From assembly GCF_017745095.1 (NCBI RefSeq), contig NZ_JAGHZZ010000005.1, forward strand, positions 52,235-116,234: 64,000 nucleotides of DNA, written 5' to 3'. A model generated the notes under the pieces. The model ran no database searches. It was given only the letters and a program-made list of their open reading frames with translations, and was not told the origin of the DNA. Below are positions 1-8,749 of the stretch, in pieces; the first letter of the stretch is position 1; every line of letters begins with the position of its first letter. Source of the stretch: Sporocytophaga sp. (GTDB taxonomy: Bacteria > Bacteroidota > Bacteroidia > Cytophagales > Cytophagaceae). Position numbers and translations under genes: made by a program.

Positions 1-11
1 AACAAAAGTGA

Positions 12-563
12 TTATTCGTTTCTTGTAAATATTTCTGCACCTGCAGAACCAAAAATTCCAACGTGCTTTTCATTGGGTGAAAAACCATATGTCATTGTTG
101 TATATTCAAGTCTTATGAGTGATATCAGGGTGAATTGTTTCCAGTATATACTATTGTTCTTACTTGTCTTAAAATTTTGGATTCCCACAATTTGCTCTCC
201 CAGCGAAGGAGTAAATGAATCTAAGCTCCATTGATCAGATGTTGTATGATTTCCATTTCCTCCTCTAAGTCCGAATACTTTAATGGTTTGTTTAAGTTCG
301 TCAATAGTAAATTCAAGATTATCATTTGAAAATTTACTCATTGCAATATCATCTTCATCATAGTTCCTTATTTCACGAAGCCCTGATGTTGGGTCGGATA
401 CAGAATAACCATCTGCTGAAAGTAAAAATACCTTATTGTCAAGTGTCCATCCACTTGCTATTATACCGGCAGCAGGTATAACAACTCTATTTGTCCACGG
501 CAATGGGGGCTCTTGTACAAAGTCTGTTAATAATTCTGGTTTCTTTTTTTTGAAAAGATTCAT
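12..563 (-). CDS. hypothetical protein, 183 aa
   Basis: I do not recognise this family. The protein begins MNLFKKKKPEL, has no signal peptide or membrane segment, and reads like a small beta-rich soluble domain with a central acidic stretch (NYDEDD) and many aromatic residues. It is the last gene of three on the minus strand (gaps of about 80 and 100 bases to the upstream genes), so the three may be co-transcribed from near 2060. The ATG at 561-563 is the only good start. Nothing in it suggests a catalytic site. Confidence 0.6.
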   Translation of the reverse strand: MNLFKKKKPELLTDFVQEPPLPWTNRVVIPAAGIIASGWTLDNKVFLLSADGYSVSDPTSGLREIRNYDEDDIAMSKFSNDNLEFTIDELKQTIKVFGLRGGNGNHTTSDQWSLDSFTPSLGEQIVGIQNFKTSKNNSIYWKQFTLISLIRLEYTTMTYGFSPNEKHVGIFGSAGAEIFTRNE

Positions 564-642
564 GTATGGATTTATTACTATTAGTTTGTCATCTGAGAAG
601 ATATTGTTTCCAATTCAACAGATCTTATATATTCCTTTTATT

Positions 643-1281
643 TTATTGCTTGTTTAATTTATTTTTAATGATAAAGTGAACTGGAATTGCTTGAAACACT
701 CCTCCAGCTAAAAACAATGCTTGGTTTGAAATAAAACCTTTTAGCAACAAGGAATATATTAATAAGCCCATTCCTCCTGCCATTATTAGTATATTTATAA
801 TATAGATAATTTTTAAATATCCACCTTCTTTAAGTGCATCCCAACTATCAATTACTCTAACTCTGGTCATTCTGTGCAGAAACCCTGTAAATTCCAATGA
901 ATCGTTTGTGTTAGACTTTAAATTACAAATTGAAACTTTCTGATTGATAGTAGTGATTTTTCTGACAGAATCTCTATCAATCACTATTACTCTGATGTCT
1001 TTTAAGTGTATATCACTTATTGGAGGATAATTGAAAAAAAGTTTTTTCTTAAATGTAAATTGCAACTTATCTTCTATTAATGTTACGGTGAGACTTGCAG
1101 GAACATAATATATAGATAGGCCATTTAGAATAATCATCAAAAATATTGGAGTAATATTCTTCATGACAATATTTTCAATTAATTGAGTTGAATAATAGGA
1201 AGCAACCATAGATATCCCAAAAATAAAAAGTGCAGTTAAAACCCTTGATTCTCGTGCTACTTTGAACTCAAACCTTTTCAT
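643..1281 (-). CDS. hypothetical membrane protein, 212 aa
   Basis: A small integral membrane protein of unknown function. Hydrophobic segments lie near residues 15-35 and 40-65, with two more near the C-terminus (about 157-178 and 183-205), so a four-helix topology is likely. Between the pairs is a soluble stretch of about 85 residues that looks like a PH-like beta domain (alternating hydrophobic and polar residues around LTVTLIEDKLQFTFKK). It sits between two other unknown minus-strand genes and is probably part of the same transcript. A similarly built protein (two helix pairs plus a PH-like part) is encoded at 20552-21244. Confidence 0.6.
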   Translation of the reverse strand: MKRFEFKVARESRVLTALFIFGISMVASYYSTQLIENIVMKNITPIFLMIILNGLSIYYVPASLTVTLIEDKLQFTFKKKLFFNYPPISDIHLKDIRVIVIDRDSVRKITTINQKVSICNLKSNTNDSLEFTGFLHRMTRVRVIDSWDALKEGGYLKIIYIINILIMAGGMGLLIYSLLLKGFISNQALFLAGGVFQAIPVHFIIKNKLNKQ

Positions 1282-1381
1282 TGATCTAGATATTTTTTTA
1301 TTACTCTTTAATCGTGTATTTCAACATATCAATAACTAACATATCATGATATTTTCTTTGAATAGAGCAGTCACGGGATAT

Positions 1382-2053
1382 TCATTTAAACGTCGCCTCT
1401 CTCGTTAATTTACTTTTGTTTATGCCAAGATCATCACTAAACAAGTCTATCAATACTTTTTCAACTTCATGCTTGTTAAATGTCTTTGGATTACGTCTTG
1501 ATTTCAGATAGTTTTCTCTTGTAATCTTCTCAGTGAGCTCACCAACAGTTTGCAGGCTAAGTACATTAGCAGTTTTAAATGCTAACCAAAATCCGGATAT
1601 AGAAAGAGCCAGGCCTGCCAAACTGATAGGTGATTTAATGAAAAGTCCGGCAAGGGATACAACTGACAAAATCAAAAGAGTTATGAATACCCAATAAGGT
1701 GGTCTTAAAATATGAAGCTTGAAATCTAAGATCATCTCCATATCTTTTATTCTGGAACGTCTATTGTTACTCGGTAGAATGGATGCAAGAGTAGTTTCGG
1801 GAGTAATTACCTCAGGACTAATATGAAGTGATTGGGTAATTGTCTTACGCAGCTTATAAAACGCCTGCTGGCTTGTACAGTCGTCTGAGTGAACGAGTTG
1901 AATCTTGTTGATAATATGATCACAAAGTTCTCCGAATGTCTTCAGATGGAATAGTTCATCATCAGTGAATTCTATGTCAAATGAGCTCTCAACTTTTCTA
2001 AGAGTGTCATCAATGTCCTCAGAGTCGGTGTCTTTAAGTTCGAATTCTTTCAT
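1382..2053 (-). CDS. acyl-carrier-like membrane-anchored protein, 223 aa
   Basis: The N-terminal ~60 residues follow the helix pattern of an acyl carrier protein (a segment like FDIEFTDDELFHLKTFGELC then a helix). The serine that would carry phosphopantetheine is not in the expected DSL context, so it is probably not a working carrier. A stretch containing DCTSQQAFYKLRK follows, then two hydrophobic helices near residues 118-160 and a soluble tail that again resembles a carrier-domain start (a segment like LSLQTVGELTEKI, then LIDLFSDDLGINKSKL). I infer an ACP-like scaffold fixed to the membrane. The function is unknown. It is first in the three-gene minus-strand group. Confidence 0.55.
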   Translation of the reverse strand: MKEFELKDTDSEDIDDTLRKVESSFDIEFTDDELFHLKTFGELCDHIINKIQLVHSDDCTSQQAFYKLRKTITQSLHISPEVITPETTLASILPSNNRRSRIKDMEMILDFKLHILRPPYWVFITLLILSVVSLAGLFIKSPISLAGLALSISGFWLAFKTANVLSLQTVGELTEKITRENYLKSRRNPKTFNKHEVEKVLIDLFSDDLGINKSKLTREATFK

Positions 2054-2236
2054 TTTTTAGTCTGATTAATATACATGACTATCATACTTTTATTTACCCA
2101 CCTTTCTAAGATACCTGTTTAAGAAGCAATAATCAAGGATGCAAAGTGTTAAAGGAGTTGGAAAAATGCTCTGTTTTTTCAACCCATTGACTTAGAGTAT
2201 GGAGGGAGAGGAGGATATAGAATGGGTTTCTCAAAT

Positions 2237-2266
2237 AAAACAGCCAGTAGAGAAACTGGCTGTTTT
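2237..2266 (-). terminator. hairpin terminator after the LRR/T9SS gene
   Basis: Perfect 12-bp inverted repeat, AAAACAGCCAGT (2237-2248) and ACTGGCTGTTTT (2255-2266), with a 6-base loop. It lies 28 bases beyond the stop of the minus-strand gene that ends at 2294, and on minus the stem runs into a T-rich stretch. That fits intrinsic termination. Confidence 0.7.
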
Positions 2267-2293
2267 GTATGTTTATATTATATCATAGTAATT

Positions 2294-4402
2294 TTATTCT
2301 ATTACTATTTTTTCATGGAAGTACTCTCCATTTAAGTGTAAAGATAGAATATACATTCCTCCTTTTATTCCTGCTAAAGGAATTGTAATTGTATCACTTT
2401 GTTGTTTGTCAAAAGGGACCTGATTGATGACTTGTCCGGACAATGTTGCAACAGATGCCCAGCCATTTCCGCTTGTATTGAAAGTGTTATTTATGAAAAC
2501 TATATCTTTAGCTGGCTGTGGATATACTGAAAGTTTTTTCAGCGTGTTTGGAGTTAAACCAGCAACAATAGCTGAGTTAATTTCTGTACTCACAGTATCT
2601 GTTATAATAGGATCATTAAAATCAAAATATATAGCAGCATAATTTCTGATTACACTTCCATCAGTAAGAGTGCTTTTTAGTTTAAGCTTGAATCTTACAT
2701 ATCCATGACTCTCAGGTTCATTTTTAGTGCTGTCCGGAAGGTTGATGTTATTAAATGTCCAGCGTAGTGCTTTGCCTCTTTGAAGAAATTCATAGTTATG
2801 GCTTGCACTGATAAGTTCTACAGAAGAGAGATCAAACTTATCTTCAAGAGTATCACGGACGATTACTGTAAATGCAGTATCTGTTCCTGTATTTTGAAAA
2901 CGGATTGTATAATCGAGGAATTGACCCTGAAGAATCTGAGTATCACTTATCGGACCTTTCGGAGAAACAGCTTTATCATTCGGGTCATATGATCCTGTAA
3001 TAAGAGAGGTATGACTTACTTGATTAGAAAGTAGTATGTTCTCTTCAGAATTTCCTTTGCCTTTGGCAGAAACGATGTATTCGGTGCCGATTAGATCAGT
3101 TTCTGCAGGTACTTGAAAATATACTCTAATTTCTTTTTTCTCGCCAGGTGCAGCGCTGCCTAGGTCCCATGTCAAAGCATTATTGATGTGACTTGAAAAT
3201 TGTACATCCGTTTTTATGAAATCTAAAAGAGAAGGATAGTTAAATGAAAGCAAAGCATTATTCACATAATTATTCCCTGAATTTTGAAGCGTAATTTTAT
3301 ATCCAGTGATAAATCCTGGCCTTGGGAAAGAAATCGGTGTTATCGCAACTTTAAGGTTATTGACTGGCTCTAAATAGGGAACTGGGAACTCATAGATAGA
3401 ATCAGGATCTGTAACAATATGTTGTATGTCGCTGCGAAAAAGAATATCCTTATCAAGCTCCAGACTATGAACTCCTGCTCCAAGCGCCACTGCGTATACG
3501 CCTTTATGGTTTGTTTCTACCACAATTGTCCCTCGATCTGCGCTTACTTTTACATTTGCCACACCAGGTTCATTGTCATCTCTGATTAGATTATTGTTCC
3601 TGTCAACAAAGACAATACCTTTTATGTGGGGATATGAAGTGCATCCATTAACGTTTTCTGCTACGCAGATCTCATCCGTAGGACTTTGAAATTCATTTAA
3701 TGTTGAAGGTATGTTTGGTAAGCAGGTTAATGGATTGCCTTTGCAATATAGTTTTACCAAGTCTGGCATCCTAGGCAAGCATTTCAATTTGTTATTAGAA
3801 ACAGATACCACCTTAAGTTTACTTGGAAAATAACCGATGGCATCAATATTGTTGCTTGAAATATCCAGTAGTGTCAGACTTACGGGTAGTGCAGGTAGTG
3901 TTGAAATTGAGTTGTTAGGCACCAGCAGATGTTGAAGTTTAGGTAACTGAGGAAGAGCCGAAAGCTTGGCATTTGCACAGTGTAAAATAAAGAGTGGTGC
4001 CGGAAGTTGCGGCAGGGATGTCAATGGATTGTTGTCACAAATTAGAATCTCCAGCTTCTCTGGCAAAGCGGGTAATTGTGTTATATTATTGTTAGCACAA
4101 TAAAGGTCGACAAGGTTTTTAGGTAATTCTGGTAAGGCATTTAACTTATTATTTCTGCATAAAAGACCAGAGATGCTTTGCATATACTGAATTCCTTCAA
4201 GGCTTTCAATCCCAAGACTGTCTAACCGAATGTACCCGGTAATTGTGTCAGCACATGCAATCTTCAGTGAGTCAGATTCTATGCATTGAGGATATTTTTG
4301 TTGAATGTAATTTTTAAATATAAGATCCGGAATCGCCGCTCTCTGGCCATAGGAAAAATTGAAAATAAGTAAAAGGATAATTAACAGTAACTGTTTTTTC
4401 AT
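2294..4402 (-). CDS. secreted leucine-rich-repeat protein with T9SS sorting domain
   Basis: 702 residues. A signal peptide (MKKQLLLIILLLIFNFSYGQ) is followed by about eight short leucine-rich repeats of the LPxLPxxLxxLxCxxNxL type (roughly 65-250), as in YopM-like and Bacteroidota LRR proteins. Next is an SdrD/Cna-B-like insert (around 260-330, with a GIVFVDRNNN start and NEPGVANVKV), then a beta domain beginning SYDPNDKAVSP that is typical of T9SS cargo and DUF11-like. The C-terminal ~75 residues (KLSVYPQPAKDIV to the end) form a type A T9SS sorting domain. It is expected to be exported through the outer membrane and anchored to or released from the surface. The LRRs suggest protein binding; the ligand is unknown. 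Confidence 0.85.
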   Translation of the reverse strand: MKKQLLLIILLLIFNFSYGQRAAIPDLIFKNYIQQKYPQCIESDSLKIACADTITGYIRLDSLGIESLEGIQYMQSISGLLCRNNKLNALPELPKNLVDLYCANNNITQLPALPEKLEILICDNNPLTSLPQLPAPLFILHCANAKLSALPQLPKLQHLLVPNNSISTLPALPVSLTLLDISSNNIDAIGYFPSKLKVVSVSNNKLKCLPRMPDLVKLYCKGNPLTCLPNIPSTLNEFQSPTDEICVAENVNGCTSYPHIKGIVFVDRNNNLIRDDNEPGVANVKVSADRGTIVVETNHKGVYAVALGAGVHSLELDKDILFRSDIQHIVTDPDSIYEFPVPYLEPVNNLKVAITPISFPRPGFITGYKITLQNSGNNYVNNALLSFNYPSLLDFIKTDVQFSSHINNALTWDLGSAAPGEKKEIRVYFQVPAETDLIGTEYIVSAKGKGNSEENILLSNQVSHTSLITGSYDPNDKAVSPKGPISDTQILQGQFLDYTIRFQNTGTDTAFTVIVRDTLEDKFDLSSVELISASHNYEFLQRGKALRWTFNNINLPDSTKNEPESHGYVRFKLKLKSTLTDGSVIRNYAAIYFDFNDPIITDTVSTEINSAIVAGLTPNTLKKLSVYPQPAKDIVFINNTFNTSGNGWASVATLSGQVINQVPFDKQQSDTITIPLAGIKGGMYILSLHLNGEYFHEKIVIE

Positions 4403-4518
4403 AATTGGTTATAGATTAAAAATTTGATAAAAAAGAAATTTGATGTAAATCAAAATGGTATTTCATCGCTAATGCGCTATAAATATATGAAAATAAAGCA
4501 GACTAATGGTAGGCAATA

Positions 4519-4547
4519 AAAAAAGGGATCAATAAGATCCCTTTTTT
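4519..4547 (-). terminator. hairpin terminator
   Basis: Perfect 12-bp stem AAAAAAGGGATC (4519-4530) / GATCCCTTTTTT (4536-4547) with loop AATAA, 11 bases after the minus-strand stop at 4558. It ends in a T-run on both strands. Confidence 0.8.
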
Positions 4548-4557
4548 ATGATTTCTA

Positions 4558-5409
4558 TTATTTATTCTTCGCGTCCGTCACGCCCGGGTCTAATACGAAT
4601 TTAGCATCTCCGACTTTTATTGGTTTCATTTTTGATTCCGTAAAAGTGTCTTTCCATACAATGTTCATAGTGGCAAACTGCATATCTACAGTTTTACCCG
4701 GGATATGCCAGACTCCAACAACTTTAGCATTTTCTCCAGGAAGTACCAGGTCCACTTCATTTTTTCTGTTTTCGTTAGCAAACTCCTGGCCATTTTCTGT
4801 TTTTAAAACCAACTTGTTTGCTTCAATTTTACCAACATCCGAACCGCTATAATTACATTTGAAGTGAACAGCAGTTTCCTTCGTTTCTTTTTTTACTTTC
4901 TCCAGGTTACAAGTAAAACCTCCTGCCTGGAAATCATTTTTTGAAGCTGGTAATTGAAAGTCAGGAGCGCTGAGCTTTTTACCTTCTGAGGAAATTCTGT
5001 AAAAACCATCTAAAATTAAGGTAAGCTTTTCCACATGGAAGTTTTGGCCTCCACTCACTTTAAGGATTTTTGTTTCTGTGGCTTTCGGGTCGATCACCAT
5101 ATTCATACTCTGAAACATTCCGCCTCCAGTGGCATGCTCTTCCCCGAATTCATATTTAAATGTAGGCTCATTGCCTTTGAAATAGATAAAGTCTTCAGTC
5201 TTATTGGTGATCTTTAGTTTTACCTGAGTAAAGGCCTGCTGAGAATGCGCATCAATGAATTCGATATGCAATACGTCGGTATCTATCGGTTCTACCTTAT
5301 AATGATTTTCATGCTTAGGATCGCTGGGTTTCCTTTGTGCCTGCGCTGTCATAACAAGTGAAACAGCGAACAAGGCTGCTAGCATCTGTTTGAAAAAAGG
5401 TTTTCTCAT
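4558..5409 (-). CDS. secreted hypothetical protein, 283 aa
   Basis: The family is not recognised. It begins with a clear signal peptide (MRKPFFKQMLAALF, then an AQAQ cleavage region near residue 25). The mature part is beta-rich and contains two stretches of the kind found in immunoglobulin-like or DUF4352-like folds (for example VKLKITNKTEDFIYFKGNEP). There is no sorting domain at the C-terminus and no lipobox, so the product is most likely periplasmic. It is a single gene with its own terminator downstream and an AT-rich upstream region. Confidence 0.65.
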   Translation of the reverse strand: MRKPFFKQMLAALFAVSLVMTAQAQRKPSDPKHENHYKVEPIDTDVLHIEFIDAHSQQAFTQVKLKITNKTEDFIYFKGNEPTFKYEFGEEHATGGGMFQSMNMVIDPKATETKILKVSGGQNFHVEKLTLILDGFYRISSEGKKLSAPDFQLPASKNDFQAGGFTCNLEKVKKETKETAVHFKCNYSGSDVGKIEANKLVLKTENGQEFANENRKNEVDLVLPGENAKVVGVWHIPGKTVDMQFATMNIVWKDTFTESKMKPIKVGDAKFVLDPGVTDAKNK

Positions 5410-5538
5410 TGGTTTGGGTTGTGGTTTATTAATTTGGTTTTTTACTACGTTTAATTAAGTAAAATGATACATTTTAATCAATAACCTAAGATTTTAAATT
5501 TTGCTTTGTTTGGGTGAAATATTCTTAGTGTTCAGGAA

Positions 5539-5590
5539 GGGATACAATTGCTATTCTAGGGTATCCTCGTTGATTCAAAGGGGCTATTGA
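5539..5590. repeat. decayed copy of hairpin repeat family
   Basis: The segment GATACAATTGCTATTCTAGG followed by TATCCTCGTTGA matches the hairpin element at 8670-8718 (GATACAATCGCTAATCTCGG followed by AATCCTCGTTGA). The second arm of the hairpin has decayed here. Confidence 0.5.
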
Positions 5591-5600
5591 AGAAAAGAGC

Positions 5601-5660
5601 AACAGTTTGAGCAACAGCAATAAAATATTTCAGAAATGCCTTGCTGTTGCTCAAACTGTT
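5601..5660. terminator. long inverted repeat, probable terminator
   Basis: Perfect 20-bp inverted repeat: AACAGTTTGAGCAACAGCAA (5601-5620) and its complement at 5641-5660, with a 20-base loop. It begins 10 bases beyond the stop of the alcohol dehydrogenase gene (5671). There is no strong T-run, so it may act as an mRNA 3'-end stabiliser or be a palindromic repeat rather than a classical terminator. Confidence 0.55.
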
Positions 5661-5670
5661 ACCTGGAAAA

Positions 5671-6846
5671 TTACAATGCCATTTCCAATGCTTTCGCCAT
5701 TTGTTCAGGACTCAGCTTTACAGGATTATTTTTATTGTCAGATCCTGTTACTATCCGGTCAATGTCTTTACCTGTTAAGTTAAATGCAGACAGTTTTGGT
5801 ATTTCCAATCTCTTTGTTAGCTCATCGATCTGGGTTAAAATAAACTCGATATAATAGGCATCAGACTTATTTTTATCCTTTGAAAATAACTTTCCTACTT
5901 CAGCATATTTTTGCAAAGCAATGTTATCAGGATCTTTTTGCTGAAGGCTTTTCACTGTTATATTGTTGACAGGTCCCATTAATGCACTGCAAATTACACC
6001 ATGAGGGATATCAAAGTATCCACCGATGGTGGAAGCAAAACCATGCACTGTACCTAAACCTGCATTAGCAAGGGTAATACCTGAGATCAATGAAGCGTAA
6101 GCCATATCTGTGCGGGCTCCAATATCCGTCTTTCCATTTTCATAGCAATTAACTAATGAGGCTGAAATTCTTTTTAATCCTTCTAAGGCAAGAGAATCAG
6201 TCATCGGATTGGCGTTGGTAGATAGAAATGATTCCAGCAATTGAGTAAATGCATCCATGCCAGTATACGCTGTTATGTGCTTGGGGCAGGATAAAGTCAG
6301 ATCAGGATCTACAATTGCCAGATCAGGAACAAAATTATCATGTCGCAAAGATTTTTTAAATCCTTGTTCTCCTACCTCAGACAATACGGCGTTTTTCGTT
6401 GCTTCACTTCCTGTACCTGAAGTTGTAGGGACAGCAATAAAGGGTACCTTATTCCCGGAATGAGTCCGAGTGCCGACACCTTCAAGAAATAATTGAACAG
6501 ATGCTTTTTCCCTCAGCATGGCAGATATAGCTTTACCTGCATCCAGAACACTTCCACCACCAATAGCTACAACTACCTCTATATTTTTCTCCTGAAAATT
6601 TTTAACACATTCATCCACAAGTGAAGGAGAGGGTTCTTTATCAATTGTGAAATGATCCCAGGTAATGCCATTGTTAGAGAAATCATCCTGTAATTTCGCC
6701 CAGGTTTTACTATTAATAAAAGAAGCAGCACCTGTTATAATAAGGACATGTTTACCGTAGGCTTTTACAGCTTTAGGAAGAACGGATATTTTTCCTGATC
6801 CGAATTGAATGGCAGGGTTGCGTGCAAATACAAATGGTGCAATCAT
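5671..6846 (-). CDS. iron-containing (group III) alcohol dehydrogenase
   Basis: 391 residues, the usual length of the Fe-ADH family, which oxidises alcohols or reduces aldehydes with NAD(P) in the cytoplasm. The nucleotide-binding motif is visible as GGGSVLDAGKAI (97-108), followed by PTTSGTGSEAT (140-150). Metal-site positions by comparison with E. coli FucO (D196, H200, H263, H277) are D198, Q202, H268 and H282, so the second His ligand is replaced by Gln in GMDAFTQLLESF. This substitution appears in one Fe-ADH branch and may change metal preference. Its start overlaps the stop of the upstream ABM-domain gene by 4 bases (ATGA), indicating translational coupling. The substrate is unknown. 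Confidence 0.85.
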   Translation of the reverse strand: MIAPFVFARNPAIQFGSGKISVLPKAVKAYGKHVLIITGAASFINSKTWAKLQDDFSNNGITWDHFTIDKEPSPSLVDECVKNFQEKNIEVVVAIGGGSVLDAGKAISAMLREKASVQLFLEGVGTRTHSGNKVPFIAVPTTSGTGSEATKNAVLSEVGEQGFKKSLRHDNFVPDLAIVDPDLTLSCPKHITAYTGMDAFTQLLESFLSTNANPMTDSLALEGLKRISASLVNCYENGKTDIGARTDMAYASLISGITLANAGLGTVHGFASTIGGYFDIPHGVICSALMGPVNNITVKSLQQKDPDNIALQKYAEVGKLFSKDKNKSDAYYIEFILTQIDELTKRLEIPKLSAFNLTGKDIDRIVTGSDNKNNPVKLSPEQMAKALEMAL

Positions 6847-7142
6847 GAATTTTGTGGAAATAATATTTGATGTTTTACCCCTTCTCTTGGTTTAGCCATA
6901 AATGAAGCTACAGTATCACGCCAGGTGAGGTAATGGCTGGTTTCTTTATGTGCAGCCGCAGCCGCTTCGCTGGCATAGGCTTCATAAAATACAAATTTTG
7001 AGGGATCCGAAGCATCCTGTAATATATCAAATCTAAGATTACCTGCCTCTTTAACGGAACCCTCGTGATTCTTTTTTGTAGCGGCAATAAAAGCTTCTAC
7101 AAACTCAGGCTTTACAAACACATGTACAATAGTTGCAATCAT
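6843..7142 (-). CDS. antibiotic biosynthesis monooxygenase (ABM) domain protein
   Basis: 99 residues, one ABM/dimeric alpha-beta barrel domain of the YgiN/LsrG type. The pattern MIATIVHVFVKPEFVEAF, then NLRFDILQDASDPSKFVFYEAY, then HKETSHYLTWRD is typical. Members act as small cofactor-free monooxygenases or as isomerase-like enzymes on quinones or small carbonyl compounds. It is first in a two-gene operon with the Fe-ADH (4-base overlap), which suggests that both act on the same small carbonyl compound or on its detoxification. This is inference from context. Confidence 0.8.
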   Translation of the reverse strand: MIATIVHVFVKPEFVEAFIAATKKNHEGSVKEAGNLRFDILQDASDPSKFVFYEAYASEAAAAAHKETSHYLTWRDTVASFMAKPREGVKHQILFPQNS

Positions 7143-7234
7143 AGTTGTGAATATTTTTATTGTTAATAATGGTCAATTTAATTTCCAATGTCATTTAATA
7201 TTTAAGATCATCCTATTGCTTTCCGCTTTCCGCT

Positions 7235-8011
7235 TTAAAACTCTATCTTCAACTCAACCGGGCAATGGTCTGACCCCATGAATTCATTGCTTACTATTGC
7301 CTCTTTTACCTGATTGATCAATGAATTGCTTACCACGAAATAATCTATTCTCCAGCCAACATTTTTTGCCCGGGAATTGAAAAAGTTACTCCAGTAGGTG
7401 TATTTGATTTCATCCGGATGAAGCATCCTGAAGGTGTCTGAAAAACCGGAATTAAGCAATCTGTTAAATCCGTCTATCTCTCTTTGAGTATATCCTGCAG
7501 ACTTATTATAGTTCTTTTTCGCATTGGCTATATCCTTTTCCGTATGTGCTACATTGAGGTCTCCAGCAATGATCACAGGTTTTTTAGAGTTTAGGTGCAG
7601 AACGTACTTTAAAAAATCAGCATCCCACTTTTCGCGGTAATCAAGACGTTTTAATCCTTCTCCTGAGTTTGGCACATAGACTGTTACAAGGAAAAAATTA
7701 TCATACTCTGCTGTGATAACCCTTCCTTCCTGATCGTGTTCTTCAATATTCATATCATAAGTCACGCTTATTGGAATAAATTTGGTAAGAATTGCAGTGC
7801 CGGAATAACCCTTTCTTGCCTTTGATGCATTTCCATAAACCTTATAATTAGGCAGCATGGCACACAATGTTTCCACATCATGAACTCCGGCTTTCGTTTC
7901 CTGCAAGCACAGTATATCAGGATTCAAGGTGTTAATGTCTCTTACAAAATCCTTCTTCATAATGGAACGGATGCCATTTACATTCCAATTGACCAAATGC
8001 AGTAAAGCCAT
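7235..8011 (-). CDS. xth: exodeoxyribonuclease III (AP endonuclease)
   Basis: 258 residues, the full length of the ExoIII/ExoA family of Mg-dependent AP endonucleases and 3'-5' exonucleases used in base-excision repair. Visible motifs are NWNVNGIRS (8-16), LQETK with metal ligand E38, the active-site tyrosine in VYVPNSGEG (about 112), GDLNVAH (150-156, D151/N153), WRIDYF (220-225) and the final SDHCPV (247-252, D248/H249). There is no signal peptide, so it is cytoplasmic. It is a single gene with no close partner. The 3-methyladenine glycosylase at 44753 would supply AP sites to the same pathway. Confidence 0.93.
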   Translation of the reverse strand: MALLHLVNWNVNGIRSIMKKDFVRDINTLNPDILCLQETKAGVHDVETLCAMLPNYKVYGNASKARKGYSGTAILTKFIPISVTYDMNIEEHDQEGRVITAEYDNFFLVTVYVPNSGEGLKRLDYREKWDADFLKYVLHLNSKKPVIIAGDLNVAHTEKDIANAKKNYNKSAGYTQREIDGFNRLLNSGFSDTFRMLHPDEIKYTYWSNFFNSRAKNVGWRIDYFVVSNSLINQVKEAIVSNEFMGSDHCPVELKIEF

Positions 8012-8166
8012 ATCAATAAATTTCGAAATCGAAGTTAATTATAGAATCAATAAAGAAAAATTAAAATAAATCAAAAAAAATAGCTCTTTCATTCGACTTG
8101 AATTCTAAAAAATAAGTATAAATTTTATTCATTCGGTAAGTAAAAAAAGAAATTATTACTTGTAAA

Positions 8167-8337
8167 ATGGAATTACAAGCTTGCAAATTGAAATTACAAG
8201 CAAGTAATTTGAATTTACAAATCTGCAAACTGAAATCACAAGCTTGCAAAACCGAAATACAAGTCTGCAAACTGAAATTACAATCTTGGAAAATGAAATT
8301 ACAAGTCTGAAAATGGAAATTACAAACTAGGAATAGG
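8167..8337. repeat. 21-bp minisatellite, 8 units
   Basis: Eight tandem 21-bp units begin at 8170, 8191, 8212, 8233, 8254, 8275, 8296 and 8317, with core AAATTACAAgcTTGCAAA. Because 21 is a multiple of 3, both strands stay open. On plus, an ATG at 8167 starts a 47-codon reading frame (stop 8308-8310) of 7-residue units such as KLQACKL. On minus, the complementary frame gives CNF-LQ heptads. From memory, similar heptad-coding minisatellites occur in other Bacteroidota and are usually thought non-genic. A stray half unit lies near 8449-8465. Confidence 0.75.
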
Positions 8338-8669
8338 AAATTCTGAGAGAGGGAAATGGCAGACAATCGACTTTTCTTCATAATTTTTTTTGAAAACGAG
8401 GATTACTTTGATAGACAATTATCCTTTGTCACAGGCTCAGAGGTCTTACAATGGAATTTACAAGCAGAAGACTGTCAGGTTGGCGAATTTTCCAACACCA
8501 TCAACATCACTGTCACCAGACAGATTGAGGTGTAGGGGAGCTTTTGTTTGTTTGAATTGATCCGAACCACCAGGGTGCTTTGAGTCTTGGTGGTTTTGTT
8601 TTTTGGGGGTAGGGAAAAGTCCAGGTATGAGACCTGGTCGGGCAACACCATTATTCTTAAGTTAATGAA

Positions 8670-8718
8670 TAGTGATACAATCGCTAATCTCGGAAATCCT
8701 CGTTGAATAAACGAGGAC
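8670..8718. repeat. double-hairpin palindromic repeat
   Basis: Two adjacent small hairpins: TAGTGAT-aca-ATCGCTA (8670-8686) and TCCTCGTT-GAATA-AACGAGGA (8697-8717). A decayed copy lies at 5539-5590, downstream of an unrelated gene, so this is an interspersed extragenic repeat family and not part of a gene. The stretch just before it (8475-8650) has a weak hairpin CCACCAGG...CTTGGTGG (about 8560-8592) and no convincing gene. Confidence 0.55.
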
Positions 8719-8749
8719 AATTGGGTATAGTATAGTTTTTTTCTTTTCT

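Noticed and set aside
8061..8381. 106-codon minus-strand frame of Cys/Leu-rich heptads as a gene
   Set aside because: It is the reverse reading of a 21-bp minisatellite; composition and period explain the open frame.
8475..8720. 81-codon minus-strand frame between repeats
   Set aside because: It overlaps the hairpin repeat at 8670-8718, has no recognised motif, and lies in clearly non-coding, repeat-rich DNA.
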